The notes beneath the pieces are model-generated. The model was not told the origin of the DNA. It was given only the letters and a program-made list of their open reading frames with translations, and made no database searches. A stretch of 64,000 nucleotides of DNA from Peromyscus leucopus (Eukaryota; Chordata; Mammalia; Rodentia; Cricetidae), in assembly GCF_004664715.2 (NCBI RefSeq), contig NC_051069.1:71260647-71324646 (forward strand), given 5' to 3'. Shown piece after piece: positions 60,119-64,000 of the stretch. Position numbers and translations under genes: made by a program. Within the stretch, counting starts at the first letter, position 1, and each line of letters opens with the position of its first letter.

Positions 60119-62499
60119 ATCTATATTGTTTCTCTCTAGGAGTTCATATGGCACAAGTCACTTAGAATCTGCTGCCCCAATTTCACACCACTGAAATATC
60201 AATACCAGACCAGGGGCTACACAATCACTCCTTAGTTTGGGCTAGCTCATATTTAACAATCTAAATCTCAAAAGCATATAATTAACTTTTTTAGATGTAT
60301 CTTTAAAATGTCTAGATGTATTCTTAAAGTGTGAGTTCTATATGTTGCTGACACAACATTCCCATAGAGCTGGAGCTTGCACACAGAGAGAGGGTGGGGG
60401 GATTTCAGAAGTGGTTAAGTACATATTTATCCAGTTAATTGGACTTAAAAAGTAGCAGAGTGGAGACTTGAATCCGGGTCTCTCTTTCAATGATTTAATT
60501 ACAATGCTTATGCTGAGAGAGACCTTCCTGTGCTTGAACAAAATATTTTTTTCACAAAAAAAAGAGAGGGAAATAACACTGCTGACTGAAGAAACCATTA
60601 CTTGACAGTTAATAACTTGGAAAATCGGAAATATTTTAATTTTTCTCTGATATTCCGGGTCTCAAGCCTTATATCTGTTGTCATATGGTGTGGCTTTTTT
60701 CACTTGCAGCCTTTGTGTCATCCTTCAAGGACAGTGTGTTGGATATACCTCTGAATACCAGGGACACTGGCTTTCATAGGAGACCAGCATCCTTTCATTT
60801 ATTCTCTGTGCTCCCGGGTGGTATTCAAGTTGACAGCTAAGCCCCCAGTCTCTCCTTTGGGATTTACAGCGGTTTGAACTACTTTCAGCTTTCTTTGCCA
60901 GTGTGTGTTTTTAGTGATAAAGATCAAGAAGACTGCATCCTCCCTCTCCTGAGTCCTCCCTGCATTCTCAGTGAAATGTTTAGTTGGAAAATCATCCTTC
61001 TACAGTGGCAGTTAGATAATTGAAATTCATTGCATGTGGGAGAAAATCACTTCTTGGAGGCTTATTTCTCTGCAGATTCGTTATTACGGATTTTGACCCA
61101 GATTTACACTAGTCAAGAGCAGGGGGAGGCAGAGATTAGAGGAGGGGAAGGGTCTCCTGGAACTTCTGAATTTAATGATTTCATCCCAAGCCGTTGCTTC
61201 TGAGACAGCTGCTTACCTTGAACATGCTCCTCGGCTCTTGCTCCTTCAGCTGTTCTTTTGATGTCAGGTCCCCTGCAAAACATCTTTAGCAAACATTATT
61301 GAGGGTTAGATGTGCAGTGTTTGTATTAACATTTGAGGACTTATCAAACATCTTTTTTCCCTTTTAACATCCCTAAGCACTTCAACAACCTTATCACTCC
61401 TTTTCCTGCTTCCTGCAAGATTTTCTCAGGCATTCATGTTAACAGGATGATGTGTTTGTCAATGAGGATGCTCTTTCCTTTTCAATGAGAAGTGTGGTTT
61501 TATGTGGTTTTAAATATATGTTCTCTCTGACAAGCATAACTGACATTAGTAGAAAGAGAAAGTCTAATTTTAAAGTCTAATTTTCTGATTCATTGAATTC
61601 AGTAGACAGGAGAGAGCACAAACTTACAATGGTTGTAAGATTTTTGAGGACTATGAAGAGGACATTGCTAACATTTTTTTTATGTCTAAAGATGATGGCC
61701 CTGGAACACAAAACAGGTTCTGAAGAAATGAAACAAGCAAAGGAAGTTTATAATGTAGACTGTAAACTCACTAAACCTACCAAGTGTAAGTTAATAATAC
61801 TTTCTGATCCATAATTTATATTTTGACTGCAACTGCTTAATGAAAGTAATAATAAATGTTATAATACAAAGTTATTTTTAATAAAGGGAATGTACTTGTG
61901 TCATCAGGAGAGAAATAAAGTTGAAATACAAATAATAATGTATTAATGTAGAATCTAATATGCAATGAAAGACATTGATTTATGATCAGTTTTCCTGATA
62001 TGTCATCTATTTCATTGACTGATGATGCAAAGTTGGGAAGCAAGAATTAGACTGTTGCAAATACATTAAACAAGTATTCAAAATTATCCATACAGAGGAA
62101 CTGTCCATTAATTTGCATTAAGTTTGTGTCATTGGCTTCTATATTGTAAAGAGTTCAATTGTTAAAACTCTTTAAAACCACTTAGGAAGTGCTGAAGCAT
62201 CAATTTTTTTTTTAATGTACACATCTGGCAGATATGTAAAAGTTACCAACCATACAAAGCACATGTAAAGAGAAGAAATAGAAAACAAAAACAAATGGTT
62301 TGAAGATAATCCAGATGTGCATGGACTTTGAGTTGAGTGTGATCAAATGCTTTAAAAAAATACATATTAAGCTGAAATAATTTATCAAAGAATTGGAATC
62401 TGTAAAGTCAGATAAAACAGAAAACCTAATAAATTAAAATTGATGCATGAATTTATGATAGTTTATTAGGCACAGCTAGAAAGAAAAAAATAAATGGGA
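60119..62499. other. Mostly unassigned DNA, repeat-poor
   Basis: Weak MIR wording (GCAGAGTGGAGACTTGAATCC) occurs near 60454. The part from about 60620 to 61330 is more GC-balanced and free of any repeat I know, but shows no defensible exon. From 61500 it is AT-rich. Confidence 0.45.
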
Positions 62500-62500
62500 A

Positions 62501-62588
62501 AATGTTAGAAAATACTCAACCTTAATGAAAATGTTTATATGACTATGTGAATAAAATATATATATGTATATATTTATTAGACAGTAAA
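62501..62588 (+). repeat. Direct duplication, left copy
   Basis: AATGTTAGAAAATACTCAAC, AATGAAAATGTTTATATG and TTAGACAGTAAA match 63214-63289 with few substitutions and a ~12-base insertion in the TATATA part. No transposon features seen. Confidence 0.85.
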
Positions 62589-63213
62589 AAGCAATTGAGA
62601 TTTGTGCCACTTGGGTTATGAATAAAAGACATAGAAAGAAAAAAGAATCAGGCCTACATTATTTCAGAGGTACTGAATAAGAATTCTTAAGCATGGACAG
62701 AAATAATTAGGAGATATTCAAGAAAAGTGAAAACCTGAAGCGGGATAAAAAAGTAACAAATGTTGAAAATTAAAAACAACAATGTTTTGTAAGCTACAGC
62801 TAGTAATAACAAATCAAAATAAAAAAAAAAAAAGATTGTCACCAGAAAATGGAAGCCAGTAAAGAGTGAACTGGCACCTTAAACACACACATGTTAAAAA
62901 AAAAAAAAAGTCAGGCAGTCTAAAATGCAATATCCAGTGAAAATATCCAAAAGTAGGTCAGTCAGAAACTTAAAGGAAGTAAAGAAAATAAAAGGATAAC
63001 TGTTTCAGTAGGATGAAAATAATTTTAAATTGAAGTTCAAGGTTGAAGAAAATATAAGTACTGGGAATTATACACATTTGGATAAATGCAGGTCATTCTC
63101 TGTTTATAGAATAATAGAAACCTTTTAGGATTAAATGCATGTATAGAATTAAGTGCATGATAGCAACTTAAGAATGAACAGAAAATAAATAAAATAAATA
63201 GTTAACAGGAAAA
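62589..63213. other. Unassigned A-rich DNA
   Basis: The spacer between the duplicated copies, with A-runs at about 62820-62833 and 62897-62909. No gene. Confidence 0.45.
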
Positions 63214-63289
63214 AATGTTAGAAAATACCCAAACTTAATGAAAATGTTTATATGGGTATGTGACTAAAATATATATATTAGACAGTAAA
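63214..63289 (+). repeat. Direct duplication, right copy
   Basis: Right-hand partner of 62501-62588: AATGTTAGAAAATACCCAAA through TTAGACAGTAAA. Confidence 0.85.
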
Positions 63290-64000
63290 GACATGATATG
63301 TTTGTATGAAAATAAACTCTAAACCTTGTAGGGATAAAAGTTGTTAGAAACTAGAATAATACTAATTTTACTTAATGTTAATTTAAGGATGGATTTCATA
63401 GTCTTTAGGATAACACCAAAGACTGCAAAAAGACAGTAGACCTAAACAAGCAAAAGAAGAACACAGTAAATACTACTTCAGGAAACTCACAATGACAGAC
63501 ACTGAGTAGTGACTAGTAGTGGATAAAACTTCTCTTCATAAACCAGACACAGTAATGTATACACAAACGACCAACAATGTGGAATTCTACATTATTAAAA
63601 ACAGAAAGCATGCAACATAAGCCTGGATTCACCTTGGGTTTCTCCCTGGGGATATTTTCAAATAATACTGTGAGGTCCATACTCTGATACTACAAAAGGA
63701 GGAGTTTGTAAGAGATGGGATGATGAGGAGATTTTGAAGACCCACGGAAGAAAAGACACACTTTATTCACTCACTGAGAAGGCTTCTAGGCAGGCAGCTG
63801 CCAGGAGGCACTGAGCACATGCCAACAATTACAGGCAGGCATAGGCACACATGTAGGCTGGCACACAAGCCTACAGGGAGATACACACAGGCAGTCTGCT
63901 GGCTAAGGGAAAATTCAAGGCACATTTACCCACAGTCATAAAGTAACCTCTGCCAAAAATAGTATATAATGGATTATAGTACTGTGAACTTTGGGTCCCT
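63290..64000. other. Unassigned DNA to window end
   Basis: No gene or recognised repeat. A GGCAGGCA and CACAC-rich stretch lies near 63790-63895. Confidence 0.4.

Overview
The window is mammalian nuclear DNA from a muroid rodent. It carries B1, B2 and ID SINEs, rodent-type L1 3'UTRs and solo LTRs, plus a few older MIR- and L1-like relics. The B1 form (a GGAAAGGCACAAAGCTACACAG core) and LTRs with embedded B1 sequence suggest a cricetid such as a deer mouse, vole or hamster. That lineage call is inference from memory of repeat styles. I see no intact protein-coding gene, no exon I can defend, no rRNA or tRNA gene and no CRISPR array. Open reading frames are short, and the ones that make sense come from L1 ORF2 or from microsatellites.

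Layout. 1-2450: nothing recognised. 2451-8060: two L1 fragments on the minus strand, an old L1 3'UTR on the plus strand, and scattered B1-like and LTR-like repeats. 8061-11121: unassigned AT-rich DNA. 11122-12760: a repeat cluster with a 250-bp GA tract and a (TA)n(CA)n tract. 13647-14034: solo LTR with a perfect 6-bp target duplication. 15050-16797: a composite element, two direct ~345-bp units around ~0.86 kb. 18235-21382: L1 relics and B1s. 21383-28190: mostly unassigned, with B2, B1-like, MIR-like and LTR-like copies. 28260-28580: L1 reverse-transcriptase relic. 29175-29645, 32662-33108 and 35148-35598: solo LTRs. 30070-31290: processed pseudogene of 14-3-3 zeta (Ywhaz), minus strand. 31845-33387: nested retroposons sharing one target site. 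35600-41150: mostly unassigned. 41155-42125 and 48000-48522: L1 3' ends. 52164-60118: a second dense cluster with an LTR-bounded element (55469-57379), a twin-primed L1 with an LTR at its inversion junction (58286-58925), and another L1 split by an LTR (58926-59840). 60119-64000: AT-rich, largely unassigned, with one ~85-bp direct duplication.

Nothing here forms a working genetic system. The value of the window is its insertion history, much of which can be read from target-site duplications and nesting order. Family names (RMER, URR, Lx and so on) are from memory and were not checked against a repeat library. Unassigned stretches may hold old repeats or conserved non-coding DNA that cannot be recognised by eye.
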